The notes: a model not told the origin generated them from the letters alone. A stretch of DNA of 35,171 nt from Acidobacteriota bacterium (GCA_011526565.1 WYBL01000174.1:1-35171); one strand, 5' to 3'. Shown: positions 24,483 to 32,125, numbered from the stretch's first letter. Numbers and translations: made by a program.

Positions 24483-25171
24483 TCAAGGTCTTGCTGGCCG
24501 AGGACCACCGCGTCGTGCGTGATGGCCTGCGGGCGCTGCTCCAGCGCGAACCCGACATGCGAGTCGTCGGCGAGATCGGCGACGGCCTGGAGGCGGTCGG
24601 CCTCGTGGAGAGCATGCGTCCCGACGTCCTCGTCGTCGACCTGATGCTGCCCGGGCTGGGCGGAATCGAGGTCACGCGCCTGGTGCGCCGGCGAGCGACA
24701 TCCACCCGCGTGGTCGTGCTCTCGATGCATGCGGCGGAGGCTTTCGTCATCCAAGCGCTGGAAGCGGGCGCCTCGGGTTACGTGCTGAAAGACGCGGGCG
24801 CCGACCAACTGCTCGTCGCCATCCGCAAGGCCGTCGCCGGCAAGCGCCACCTGAGCCCGCCGCTGACGGAGGCCTCCCTCGCCGACTATCAAGACCGCGT
24901 CGGGCCGATGCAGGCCGATCCCTACGAGGCACTGACCGCACGGGAGCGCCAGGTGCTGGTACTGACCGCGCAGGGAGAGACCAGCCGCGAAACAGCCGCT
25001 CGTCTGGGCATCAGCCCTCGCACCGCAGAGTGGCACCGCGCCCAGGTCCTGCGCAAGCTGGGCTTGCGGGGCCAGGCCGAACTGACGCAGTTCGCGATGC
25101 GCCGCGGGCTGCTGGGGCCGGAGCCCTCACTGCCGGGGCCTCGCCCGGAGCCCGAGGATCCGAAAACGTAG
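24479..25171 (+). CDS. NarL/FixJ-type response regulator
   Basis: A 230-residue DNA-binding regulator, the expected partner of the preceding HisKA_3 kinase. The receiver has the acidic pair LLAEDH, phospho-acceptor Asp54 in LVVDLMLPGLGG, Thr/Ser in VVLSMHA and Lys104 in GYVLKDAGAD. The LuxR-type helix-turn-helix lies ~155-218 (LTARERQVLVLTAQGETSRE, TAARLGISPRTAEWHRAQVL). A Pro-rich tail (GPEPSLPGPRPEPEDPKT) follows. The start is a TTG (24479) overlapping the kinase stop as TTGA, giving MIKVLLAEDH, the conserved receiver start. An upstream in-frame ATG at 24455 would add nine unlikely residues. A regulator of this type could control the block itself or other genes; no target site was identified. 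Confidence 0.93.
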   Translation: MIKVLLAEDHRVVRDGLRALLQREPDMRVVGEIGDGLEAVGLVESMRPDVLVVDLMLPGLGGIEVTRLVRRRATSTRVVVLSMHAAEAFVIQALEAGASGYVLKDAGADQLLVAIRKAVAGKRHLSPPLTEASLADYQDRVGPMQADPYEALTARERQVLVLTAQGETSRETAARLGISPRTAEWHRAQVLRKLGLRGQAELTQFAMRRGLLGPEPSLPGPRPEPEDPKT

Positions 25172-25936
25172 ATGTCACCGATCCGCCCGCACGGGCGGGA
25201 ACTGATTCGCTCGAGGAAGGTCCATTCGGCCATGACCGAACTACTGCACGGCGACCAGGCAGGGATCTCGGACGCTCTCGACCGCGCCCGTCTGCTCGCT
25301 TCGTTCTTACAGAACAGCGCCAGCGTCCTGCTCTTCGATTGTGGCTCCGAGGGCGTCGTTCGCTCGACGAACCAAGCGGGATCGGCGTTGACCGAACCGC
25401 ACGGGAACACGGTCGGCGAGCCCGTGTTCCATTTCGTGGCCTCCCACGACGTCGCCACGCTGCGAGCCCGTCTGGCTGCGCCTCGCGAACCAGAGCGGCG
25501 CTTCCGACTCGCGATCGGACCTCCTGGCGGCCTGCCGCGAAGCTACGAATGCCAGCTCGACCTCCACCCCGATGGTTTCGTCCTGATCGGCGAGCCCCTC
25601 TTCGCCGGCGAAGCCGCGTCGAACCTCGAGCTCGTGCGGCTCAACAACGACCTGGCGCTGCTGACTCGCGAGCTGGCCCGGAAGAGCCGCGAGATCGAGC
25701 ATGCCCGCGCCGAGGCGGAGAGCGCTTTGGGAGACTTGCGGAGCTCGCACTGGCACCTGCGCAAGATCCAGGAGGTGCTGCCGATCTGCATGAGCTGCGG
25801 TCGGGTCAAGACCGGCGAGTCGCACTGGCAGGGCGTCGTCGATTACCTGAAGGCGAACGCACTGTTCCTCAGTCACGGCTACTGCCCGCCCTGCGCTGAC
25901 GAGTTCCGGGCCCAGATGCGGCGGGACCGCCGATGA
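25172..25936 (+). CDS. PAS-like sensor protein with a C-terminal Cys4 tail
   Basis: A 254-residue cytosolic protein. Residues ~35-145 look PAS-like (LLASFLQNSASVLLFDCGSE, HFVASHDVATLRARLAAPRE, YECQLDLHPDGFVLIGEPLF). Residues ~150-200 form a charged coiled coil (LVRLNNDLALLTRELARKSR). The tail, IQEVLPICMSCGRVKTGESH, then YLKANALFLSHGYCPPCADE, places Cys206, Cys209, Cys238 and Cys241 as a zinc- or cluster-like site. That tail is a known module at the end of PAS and receiver proteins (LPICxxCK...SHGxCPxC). The ATG at 25172 directly follows the previous stop; an ATG at 25232 (MTELLHGDQAG) with GAGGAAGG upstream is equally possible. Its stop overlaps the next ATG as ATGA. The role is unknown; it has no kinase or output domain. 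Confidence 0.82.
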   Translation: MSPIRPHGRELIRSRKVHSAMTELLHGDQAGISDALDRARLLASFLQNSASVLLFDCGSEGVVRSTNQAGSALTEPHGNTVGEPVFHFVASHDVATLRARLAAPREPERRFRLAIGPPGGLPRSYECQLDLHPDGFVLIGEPLFAGEAASNLELVRLNNDLALLTRELARKSREIEHARAEAESALGDLRSSHWHLRKIQEVLPICMSCGRVKTGESHWQGVVDYLKANALFLSHGYCPPCADEFRAQMRRDRR

Positions 25937-26964
25937 GCGTGGTCATCGCCCGGAGGATTCGGGACCAGGCGCAGGTTCTGGCCGACGATGCGGCCCGTCG
26001 TTTCTTCGGCGACAACCCCGACTGCGAGGGCTGGCGGGACTGCGAAGCAACCTTCTTGGCGGAGGAATCGCGCCAGCACCTCGCCTTCCTGGCAGGGGCC
26101 ATCGAGCTGAGCCGGGAGGCGGCATTCGCCAGCTACGTGCGCTGGGCTGCGCGGGTACTCGAGAGCAGGTCCATCCCCCGAAGCTGCCTCGCCGGCATCC
26201 TCCGCGCGACCGAAGCCGCGCTCCTCGAGCACTTGTCGCCAGCGGAGTTCGCGTCCGTGGCCCCGGCCGTAGGCGCGGGCCTGGCGGCGCTTGCCGTCGA
26301 GCCCGAATCGATGCCCGCAGAACAGGCGGCATCGGCCGCCATCGATGCGTTCGTCCTGGCCTGTCTTCGGGGAGAGCGCGGCGCAGCCAGCACGCTGCTC
26401 GCCGACGCGGTGCACCGCGGGGGCAGCCTGATCGAGGCTTACGCTTCGGTCGTCGATCCAGCCCTGCGCGAGATCGGCCGTCTGTGGGAGGTCAACCAGA
26501 TCACGGTCGCGGACGAGCACACGGCGACCGCGGTCGCTCAAGTAGCGATGGCTCGCCTCCACGCCAACCTGGCCCCACCCGAGCCTCACCGAGGCCGCGC
26601 GGTCGTGACGGGAGTCGAGGGGGAGCTTCACCAGCTCGGAGCCCTGATGGTCGCGGACGTCCTGGAGATGGACGGGTGGGACGTGCGCTTCCTCGGGACC
26701 GGGACTCCGCTGCGCGACGTGGTCTCCGCGGCGCGAGGCCATTCTCCCAACCTCGTCGCGATCTCGGCCATGACGCTGATGACGGCCCCCAGCGTACGCC
26801 GCCTCGTCACAGAGCTGCGCGCCAGCCTGGCGGCAGCCCCTCGGATCATCGTCGGCGGCGGGGCGTTCCGACACGATCGGACCCTTTGGCGGACGGTCGG
26901 GGCCGATGCGTTCGGTGAAGACCTTCCAGGGGCCCTTCAGGCCGCGACGCCGCAAAACCCGTAG
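25933..26964 (+). CDS. B12-binding protein with CarH-type photoreceptor signature, no DNA-binding domain
   Basis: A 343-residue cobalamin-binding protein. Residues 1-~130 are an all-helical region of unknown type (FLAEESRQHLAFLAGAIELS, YVRWAARVLESRSIPRSCLA). Residues ~135-210 are the B12-binding four-helix cap, with LWEVNQITVADEHTATAVAQ giving Trp185, Glu195 and His196, exactly the W-x9-EH pattern of CarH/LitR light sensors. Residues ~220-335 are the Rossmann-like B12 domain with GELHQLGALMVADVLEMDGW (Glu231, His233 as lower axial ligand, the E/DxHxxG motif), then VRFLGTGTPLRDVV and IIVGGGAF. No MerR-type helix-turn-helix is present. The ATG overlaps the preceding stop (ATGA). Family knowledge says such domains hold adenosylcobalamin and respond to light or B12; that this one does is inferred. 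Confidence 0.88.
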   Translation: MSVVIARRIRDQAQVLADDAARRFFGDNPDCEGWRDCEATFLAEESRQHLAFLAGAIELSREAAFASYVRWAARVLESRSIPRSCLAGILRATEAALLEHLSPAEFASVAPAVGAGLAALAVEPESMPAEQAASAAIDAFVLACLRGERGAASTLLADAVHRGGSLIEAYASVVDPALREIGRLWEVNQITVADEHTATAVAQVAMARLHANLAPPEPHRGRAVVTGVEGELHQLGALMVADVLEMDGWDVRFLGTGTPLRDVVSAARGHSPNLVAISAMTLMTAPSVRRLVTELRASLAAAPRIIVGGGAFRHDRTLWRTVGADAFGEDLPGALQAATPQNP

Positions 26965-27031
26965 GTCTACGGATGGCGGCACGCGGAAGCGAGCCACATA
27001 CTCGACCTCGATGAAGAGAGAGGCGCTGCCC

Positions 27032-27064
27032 GGACCCCCAAAGCAACGTCGCTTCGAGGGGTCC
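27032..27064 (+). terminator. Stem-loop between the B12 sensor and hybrid kinase
   Basis: GGACCCC (27032-27038) and GGGGTCC (27058-27064) form a perfect 7-bp stem, with an inner AAGC/GCTT pairing around AACGTC. It lies in the 198-base gap and is followed by TTCGTGG, a poor T tract. It may end some transcripts after the B12 gene or act as a leader structure of the hybrid kinase. The rest of 26965-27162 shows no gene. Confidence 0.4.
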
Positions 27065-27162
27065 TTCGTGGCGCGGGCTCACAGCTCGGCGGTTGGTAGG
27101 TCATGGAGACGTCTGATGAGTGGGGTGCGACTGGCGGGGACCGTCGTCCGGGAGTTCGAGTG

Positions 27163-29094
27163 ATGGAAGCTGCGTCCCTCGACGCACTGCGCGATTCGGA
27201 GCGACGTTACCGCCGGCTCTTCGAGAGCATCGGAGAGGCCGTGTTCATGACCGACGCGTCTCATGTCGTCCTGGACTGCAACGACGCGGCACTCCGCGTC
27301 TTCGGCCGCTCGCGTGAGGACCTGATCGGTTCCAGCGCCGCGATCCTTTACGATGACGAGGCCGATCTCGAAGCCTTGGCCGCGCCACTGGCCACCGTTT
27401 CGGAGCGCCTGTTGCGCGACGCGACGATGGTCCGCAGCAATGGCAGCCGTTTCGATGCGGAACTCACACTCTACCCGACCCACAGCCCGGGCGCCGAAAG
27501 CGCGGGTTGGCTCGTTCTCGTGCGCGACGTCACTGCGCTGCGACAGGATCAGCGAGTCGTGGCCGAGAGCGAGGCACTGCTGCGCCAGGTTCTGGAGATC
27601 CTCCCGGTGGGCGTGTGGATCGCGGACGAAGCCGGCACGCTCACGCTCGGCAACGCCGCCGCACGGCGCATCTGGGAGGGCGAACGACACGTCGGCCCAG
27701 AGGGCTACGGCGAGTACAAAGGTTGGTGGGCGGACACGGGGGCGCCGATCGGAGCCTCCGATTGGGCGCTGGCGCGCGCGATCCGCAAGGGCGAGACCTC
27801 GACCGAGGAGCGCGTCAGGATCCAGTGCTTCGATGGCAGCACCAAGCTGATCCTGAACTCGGCCGTGCCGATCCGTGACGATGCCGGGCGAATCTGCGGG
27901 GCCATCGTCGTCAACCAGGACATCACCGAGCGCGACGCCCTTCAGCAGCAGTTCCTCCAGGCCCAGAAGATGGAGGCCGTGGGTCGTCTGGCTGGCGGCG
28001 TGGCACACGACTTCAACAACCTGCTCGGCGTGATCTCCGGTTACGGCGAGATGGTCCAGCGCGGGCTTGCTGAGGGTTCTCGCGAGCGGATGAAGCTCGC
28101 TCACGTGTTGGCCGCGGCCGAGCGGGGCGCGGCGCTCACGCGGCAGCTTCTGGCCTTCAGCCGACGCCAGGTGCTGGAGCCCACCGACGTGGATCTGAAT
28201 CAGGTGATCGCAGAGATGGAGCCGCTGCTACGACGGCTCATCGGTGAGGACGTGGAACTCGTCACGCGACTGGGCTCGGGAGTTGGCGCGGTGCGAGCCG
28301 ATCGAGGTCAGATCGAACAGGTGGTCATGAACCTGGCGGTGAACGCTCGCGACGCCATGGTCCACGGTGGCAGACTGGAGATCGAGACCGGCGAGGGCGA
28401 GCCCGCTGTCGACGCAGGGGCGTCGTCCGGCCACGATCGGTGGGTGGCCCTGACCGTCATCGACAACGGGCATGGCATGGATGAGGCCACCAGGGCGCGA
28501 GTGTTCGAACCCTTCTTCACGACGAAGGATCCGGGCAAAGGAACCGGCCTCGGTCTGGCGACCGTTTACGGCATCGTGCAGCAAGCGCGCGGACACATCT
28601 CGCTGGAGACGGCTCCCGGCTGCGGCGCGCGTTTCCGGATCAACCTTCCCCGCGTCGACCGCGCGAACGCCGTGGCCACCAGCCAGCCCAGCCCCGACGG
28701 CGCGATTCCCACCGGTGACGAGTCGCTCTTGCTGGTGGAAGACGAGGAGTCGCTCCGCGGGGTGGTCCACGAGATCCTGGCTGGGCTCGGCTACTCCGTG
28801 ATGGTGGCTGGCAACAGTCTCGAGGCCTTGGCGCTGGCCGCCGGCCACACCGGACAGTTGCACGCGCTGATCACCGACGTCGTGATGCCAGGAGGAGGCG
28901 GTCGCGCGCTCGCCGAGCAGCTCTGTGCTGCCCGCCCTGGCCTCAAGGTCCTCTACGTCTCAGGCTACACGGACGACGCGATCATGCACCATGGCGTGCG
29001 CCAGCACGAGATGAACTTCCTGAACAAGCCGTTCAGCGCCGACGTGCTTGCGCGCCGGGTGCGCGAGGTGCTGGACGCGCCTGTGCCGAGCTGA
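27163..29094 (+). CDS. PAS-PAS hybrid histidine kinase with C-terminal receiver
   Basis: A 643-residue soluble hybrid kinase. PAS1 ~12-130 (RRLFESIGEAVFMTDASHVV, ending LVLVRDVTALRQDQRVV), PAS2 ~138-258 (LEILPVGVWIADEAGTLTLG, ending IVVNQDITERDALQQQF). HisKA has His282 in LAGGVAHDFNNLLGVISGYG. HATPase lies ~385-500 (QVVMNLAVNARDAM, VIDNGHGMDEATRARVFEPF, GKGTGLGLATVYGIV). The receiver lies ~520-640 with EDEESLR, Asp572 in LITDVVMPGGGG and LNKPFSADVLARRVRE. The AHDFNNLL box is typical of NtrB-like hybrid kinases. The ATG at 27163 has GGGAG eight bases upstream; an ATG at 27103 would add 20 poorly conserved residues. The CheY-like gene follows 16 bases later and may take part in the phosphorelay. 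Confidence 0.92.
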   Translation: MEAASLDALRDSERRYRRLFESIGEAVFMTDASHVVLDCNDAALRVFGRSREDLIGSSAAILYDDEADLEALAAPLATVSERLLRDATMVRSNGSRFDAELTLYPTHSPGAESAGWLVLVRDVTALRQDQRVVAESEALLRQVLEILPVGVWIADEAGTLTLGNAAARRIWEGERHVGPEGYGEYKGWWADTGAPIGASDWALARAIRKGETSTEERVRIQCFDGSTKLILNSAVPIRDDAGRICGAIVVNQDITERDALQQQFLQAQKMEAVGRLAGGVAHDFNNLLGVISGYGEMVQRGLAEGSRERMKLAHVLAAAERGAALTRQLLAFSRRQVLEPTDVDLNQVIAEMEPLLRRLIGEDVELVTRLGSGVGAVRADRGQIEQVVMNLAVNARDAMVHGGRLEIETGEGEPAVDAGASSGHDRWVALTVIDNGHGMDEATRARVFEPFFTTKDPGKGTGLGLATVYGIVQQARGHISLETAPGCGARFRINLPRVDRANAVATSQPSPDGAIPTGDESLLLVEDEESLRGVVHEILAGLGYSVMVAGNSLEALALAAGHTGQLHALITDVVMPGGGGRALAEQLCAARPGLKVLYVSGYTDDAIMHHGVRQHEMNFLNKPFSADVLARRVREVLDAPVPS

Positions 29095-29110
29095 CCGAAC
29101 GGCTGCCCCG

Positions 29111-29548
29111 ATGAAACCTGCGTTGCTGATCGTCGACGACAGTCCGGTCTTCCTCGGGACCCTGATGAGGATACTGATCGACCGCGGCTGGCCTGCGGTG
29201 GCCGGGGCACGAAGCGCCGAAGAAGCCCTTGCGGTCCTGCGGCTCGGGACTCCCGGCGCCATTCTCGTCGACCTGGTGATGCCCGGCGTCTCGGGTTTCG
29301 ATCTGATCCCGCAGCTTCGCGAACAAGTGCCCGCGGCGCGCATCGTGGCGATCACCACCGATCCGCAGCCGGCTGTGCGCCGGGCAGCTCTGGGCGCTGG
29401 TGCCCACGCGTTCGTCGAGAAGGAGCACCTGCTGTCCCGCCTGGAGACCGTCCTGTCGATGAGCGACGCAGAGCTCGAACTCGCCGAGCGCGCCCACGAC
29501 ACGGTGCACGAAGAGGACTACCTGCGCCGCTCCGAGTCTTCGTCGTAG
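29111..29548 (+). CDS. Stand-alone CheY-like receiver
   Basis: A 145-residue single-domain response regulator. It has the acidic pair LIVDDSPVF, phospho-acceptor Asp54 in AILVDLVMPGVSGFDL, Thr82-Thr83 in VAITTDP and Lys104 in AHAFVEKEHL. No output domain follows; the C-terminal tail (LELAERAHDTVHEEDYLRRS) is short, and its last codons form the right copy of the 27-bp repeat. The ATG follows the hybrid kinase by 16 bases. It could pass phosphate to an unseen phosphotransfer protein or act by protein contact. As the last gene of the block it marks the right boundary. Confidence 0.9.
   Translation: MKPALLIVDDSPVFLGTLMRILIDRGWPAVAGARSAEEALAVLRLGTPGAILVDLVMPGVSGFDLIPQLREQVPAARIVAITTDPQPAVRRAALGAGAHAFVEKEHLLSRLETVLSMSDAELELAERAHDTVHEEDYLRRSESSS
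29518..29544 (+). repeat. 27-bp direct repeat, right copy
   Basis: Identical to 22369-22395. Here it encodes the end of the CheY-like protein and stops 4 bases before the gene's last base. With the left copy it encloses six signalling genes. Confidence 0.85.
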
Positions 29549-29633
29549 TCGAAAGGCGACGGAACACTTCACCCATCTCGCCGCGGTTGAGGAGCCGCGT
29601 CTCGTCTAGCGACGCGTACCGGCGAGGCCGCGG

Positions 29634-30407
29634 TCAGGCGAGCAGCTGGCGAACGGCCTGGACGTGGCGTTCGCTGACCGCGACCGTGGCGCCGGAGCGC
29701 AGCTCGAGCGCGTAGACCCCGTCGCCTTCGACGCGGAGTGCGACGCACTGGTCGCGGCGCACCAGCGCGCTGCGGTGGACGCGGAGGAACTGCGCGGGGT
29801 CGAGCCGGCTCTCCAGCAGCGTCAGCGTCGCCCGGTGCAGCACCTCGCGGCCACCCGCGAGGTGCAGCGTCGCGTAGTTGCCGGCGGCGCCGATCCACAG
29901 CACGTCGGCGACGGGGATCGACTCGACGCGTCCGACCGAACGCACGCTGAGGGTCGTCAGGACGGGCGGAGGCGTGGCCGCGTCGGCGGCGTAGCCGCGC
30001 AGCGCTGCGGCCCAGCCCGCGCGATCGCGCAGCGAGAGCAGCGCCTCGACCCGCTCGAGGCACTGCCGGAAGCGCTCGTCGTCGAACGGCTTGAGCAGGT
30101 AGTCGAGGGCGTGCAACTCGAAAGCCTCGACCGCGTGGGCCTGGTGGGCCGTGACGAACACGACGAGGGGCGGCTGCGGCCGAGCCGCCAGCTCGCGGGC
30201 CAGGACGAGGCCGCTCTCGCGAGGCATCTGGACGTCGAGGAACACGAGGTCTGCCGGCTCCCGCTCCAGCCGGGCCCGGGCCTCGGCCGCACTGGCGGCC
30301 TCGCCGAGCAGGCGCCAGCGGGGGAAGGCGGCGAGAGCGTGGCGCAGGTTCGCGCGGCCGAGCGGTTCGTCGTCGACGACCAGCGCGCGCAGCGGCCGGT
30401 CGTTCAT
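29634..30407 (-). CDS. LytTR-family response regulator
   Basis: A 257-residue regulator of the LytR/AlgR type, partner of the LytS-like kinase before it. The receiver has VVDDEPLGRANLRHAL, phospho-acceptor Asp58 in LVFLDVQMPRESGLVL, VFVTAHQAHAVEAF and Lys in YLLKPFDDERF. The LytTR DNA-binding domain spans ~150-255 (VESIPVADVLWIGAAGNYAT, LRVHRSALVRRDQ, GATVAVSERHVQAVRQLLA). The ATG (30407-30405) overlaps the kinase stop as ATGA. LytTR proteins usually bind paired direct repeats near promoters; none was found in this window with confidence. It runs opposite to, and ends 85 bases after, the signalling block. Confidence 0.93.
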   Translation of the reverse strand: MNDRPLRALVVDDEPLGRANLRHALAAFPRWRLLGEAASAAEARARLEREPADLVFLDVQMPRESGLVLARELAARPQPPLVVFVTAHQAHAVEAFELHALDYLLKPFDDERFRQCLERVEALLSLRDRAGWAAALRGYAADAATPPPVLTTLSVRSVGRVESIPVADVLWIGAAGNYATLHLAGGREVLHRATLTLLESRLDPAQFLRVHRSALVRRDQCVALRVEGDGVYALELRSGATVAVSERHVQAVRQLLA

Positions 30408-31522
30408 GCGGGCCTCGCTTCGGGCCGCGACGCGGGCCACCGCAGCGTCACCGTGAAGCGCCCGTCCTTCGCTTCGGCCACGCAGGCGGCCGCGTCGCCG
30501 TACAACAGCCGCAGGCGATCGCGCGTGGCCTGCAATCCCAGGCCGAGCCCCGGGTTGGGCGCTACCCCCGGACGCAGGGCGTTCGTGACCTCCAGCTCGA
30601 TCCGCCCGCCGGCGTGGCGAATCGCGAGCTGGATCTCGCTCGCCTCCAGGTGGCACTCGAGGTCGTGGCGGATCGCGTTCTCGACCAGCGGCTGCAGCAG
30701 CAGCGGCGGACAGTCGGCCGCACGGGACTCCGCGTCTTCGCCGGTGATCGAGAGCGCCAGCCGATCGCCGTGGCGGAGCTGCTGGAGAGCGGCGTAGTCG
30801 CGCACGAAATCGAGCTCGTCGCCGAGCGGAACCCAGTCGCGGTCGCTGGCCGCCAGCGCGGCGCGCAACAGGTGGCTGAGCTGCTGCAGTGCGCGCAGCG
30901 CCAGCGCCCGGTCGTCGCCGCGCACGAGGCCGGCGATCGCGTTGAGCGCGTTGAACAGGAAGTGCGGCTCGAGCTGGCCGCGCAGCGCGTGCAGGCGGTG
31001 GCGCTCCAGCTCGAGCCGCAGCTCCAGGTTGAGAGCTTCTGCGCGTCGGCGCCGATCTTCCGCGAGCCGGCTCTCGCCCGTCGCCACCGCCGCGTGGATC
31101 GCGGCGAAGGTGAGCCCCAAGAGCCCGGCGTCGATCAGCCAGTACACCGCAGGCCAGCGCATCAGACGTTCGCCGAACGCGCTCCACGGCACGCCGGCAC
31201 CGGCCATCGACAGCGCCACCTGGTAGCCCACCTGGGGCAGGTAGAAGACAGTCGCCGAGAGCGCGAACGCGCGCGCGACCCAGTCCGGGTCGGCGAGACG
31301 GTCGGCACGCCGCAGGAAGACGTGGAGCAGCGCGGCCGAGAAGACGAACCACGGCAGGTACGCCGGCGCGTAGTCGGCGAGGACCCCGCCGAGGGTGCCG
31401 GCGTTCCCGCGCCGGAGTTGGTCGGCCCAGGTCGCCAGCCCGTGGAGCAGCAGCACGACGCACCACGCGGCGAGGCTCGCCGCGACGACCCGCGGCCACG
31501 ACGCGTCCCGCCCGGCGTTCAC
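30404..31522 (-). CDS. LytS/YehU-like membrane histidine kinase
   Basis: A 372-residue kinase with about four membrane helices near residues 11-30, 52-70, 85-108 and 123-148 (for example VVAASLAAWCVVLLLHGLA and WLIDAGLLGLTFAAIHAAV). A coiled linker (LAEDRRRRAEALNLELRLEL) leads to the His_kinase box LRGQLEPHFLFNALNAIAGL with phospho-acceptor His187. The HATPase part has PPLLLQPLVENAIRHDLE and GLGLGLQATRDRLRLLYG. The start is a GTG (31522-31520) overlapping the GNAT stop as GTGA. Together with the LytTR regulator it forms a complete two-component system. The signal is unknown; the small extracytoplasmic loops suggest membrane sensing. Confidence 0.92.
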   Translation of the reverse strand: MNAGRDASWPRVVAASLAAWCVVLLLHGLATWADQLRRGNAGTLGGVLADYAPAYLPWFVFSAALLHVFLRRADRLADPDWVARAFALSATVFYLPQVGYQVALSMAGAGVPWSAFGERLMRWPAVYWLIDAGLLGLTFAAIHAAVATGESRLAEDRRRRAEALNLELRLELERHRLHALRGQLEPHFLFNALNAIAGLVRGDDRALALRALQQLSHLLRAALAASDRDWVPLGDELDFVRDYAALQQLRHGDRLALSITGEDAESRAADCPPLLLQPLVENAIRHDLECHLEASEIQLAIRHAGGRIELEVTNALRPGVAPNPGLGLGLQATRDRLRLLYGDAAACVAEAKDGRFTVTLRWPASRPEARPA

Positions 31523-31992
31523 GCCGAGCGCCCCGCCCGCGCGCTCGCCGTGGCGCCCGGGCCCGCCAGGCGCATCCGCCACAGCGGGTGGCCGGTCGCT
31601 TCGTGGGTCCGGTCGCCGATCACCTCGAACCCGTAGCGGCGGTAGAAGCGGCAGCCGATGGCGTTCTTCTGGAACACCTCGACCTCGAGCGCGCCGCGCA
31701 GTTCGCGCGCCTTGTCCATCAGCGCGCGACCGGCGCCGGTGCCGTGGAACGCGGGCTGGACGAAGAGAGCGCCGATTTCTTCGCCGAGCAGCGAGACGAA
31801 GCCGATCACGCGCCCGTCGCGAGTCGCCACCCAGGTCTCTGCGGCCGGCAGGTAGACCCTCGGGATGTCGAGCCGCTCCTGGGCCAGGAACGCGGGCGAC
31901 AGGAACGGGTGCGCCACGCTGGACGCCTGCTGCCAGGCGTCCAGCACCGCCTCGAGGTCGCCGTGCTGGTAGCGCCGAATGACCAGTTCCAT
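31519..31992 (-). CDS. GNAT family N-acetyltransferase
   Basis: A 157-residue acetyltransferase that would move an acetyl group from acetyl-CoA to an amine. The fold is visible as VIRRYQHGDLEAVLDAWQQA, WVATRDGRVIGFVSLLGEEI, ALFVQPAFHGTGAGRALMDK (the Q/R-x-x-G-x-G/A CoA loop, here HGTGAG) and QKNAIGCRFYRRYGFEVIGD. The final GHPLWRMRLAG is typical of YjaB-like members. The ATG at 31992 has only a weak GGG upstream. Its stop overlaps the kinase GTG, so it heads the GNAT-kinase-LytTR operon. Whether it modifies the regulator or is unrelated cannot be told. Confidence 0.88.
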   Translation of the reverse strand: MELVIRRYQHGDLEAVLDAWQQASSVAHPFLSPAFLAQERLDIPRVYLPAAETWVATRDGRVIGFVSLLGEEIGALFVQPAFHGTGAGRALMDKARELRGALEVEVFQKNAIGCRFYRRYGFEVIGDRTHEATGHPLWRMRLAGPGATASARAGRSA

Positions 31993-32008
31993 GCCCGGAG
32001 TATCCACC

Positions 32009-32028
32009 GGCCACGGCGCCCCGTGGCC
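32009..32028. promoter_or_regulatory. 20-bp palindrome in the divergent GNAT / permease region
   Basis: GGCCACGG (32009-32016) and CCGTGGCC (32021-32028) form perfect 8-bp arms around CGCC, 16 bases before the GNAT start. It could be an operator for a dimeric regulator or a hairpin. A LytTR site would look different (direct repeats). Confidence 0.4.
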
Positions 32029-32043
32029 GCGCCGGGAGCCGCT

Positions 32044-32099
32044 GGTCCCGCGGGGTCGGGGCTTCGCCCCAGGCCGCGGGCCGAGGCCCGCACGGGACC
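32044..32099. repeat. Nested inverted repeats (cruciform-like element)
   Basis: An outer stem GGTCCCG (32044-32050) / CGGGACC (32093-32099) encloses two hairpins: GGGGC-TTC-GCCCC (32058-32070) and GCGGGCC-GA-GGCCCGC (32076-32091). Such three-stem arrangements recall REP/BIME-type intergenic elements or a structured 5' leader for the permease at 32126. No second copy was found in the window. Confidence 0.5.
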
Positions 32100-32125
32100 G
32101 TTGAGCCGTAGAGGAGAACGAGGCC

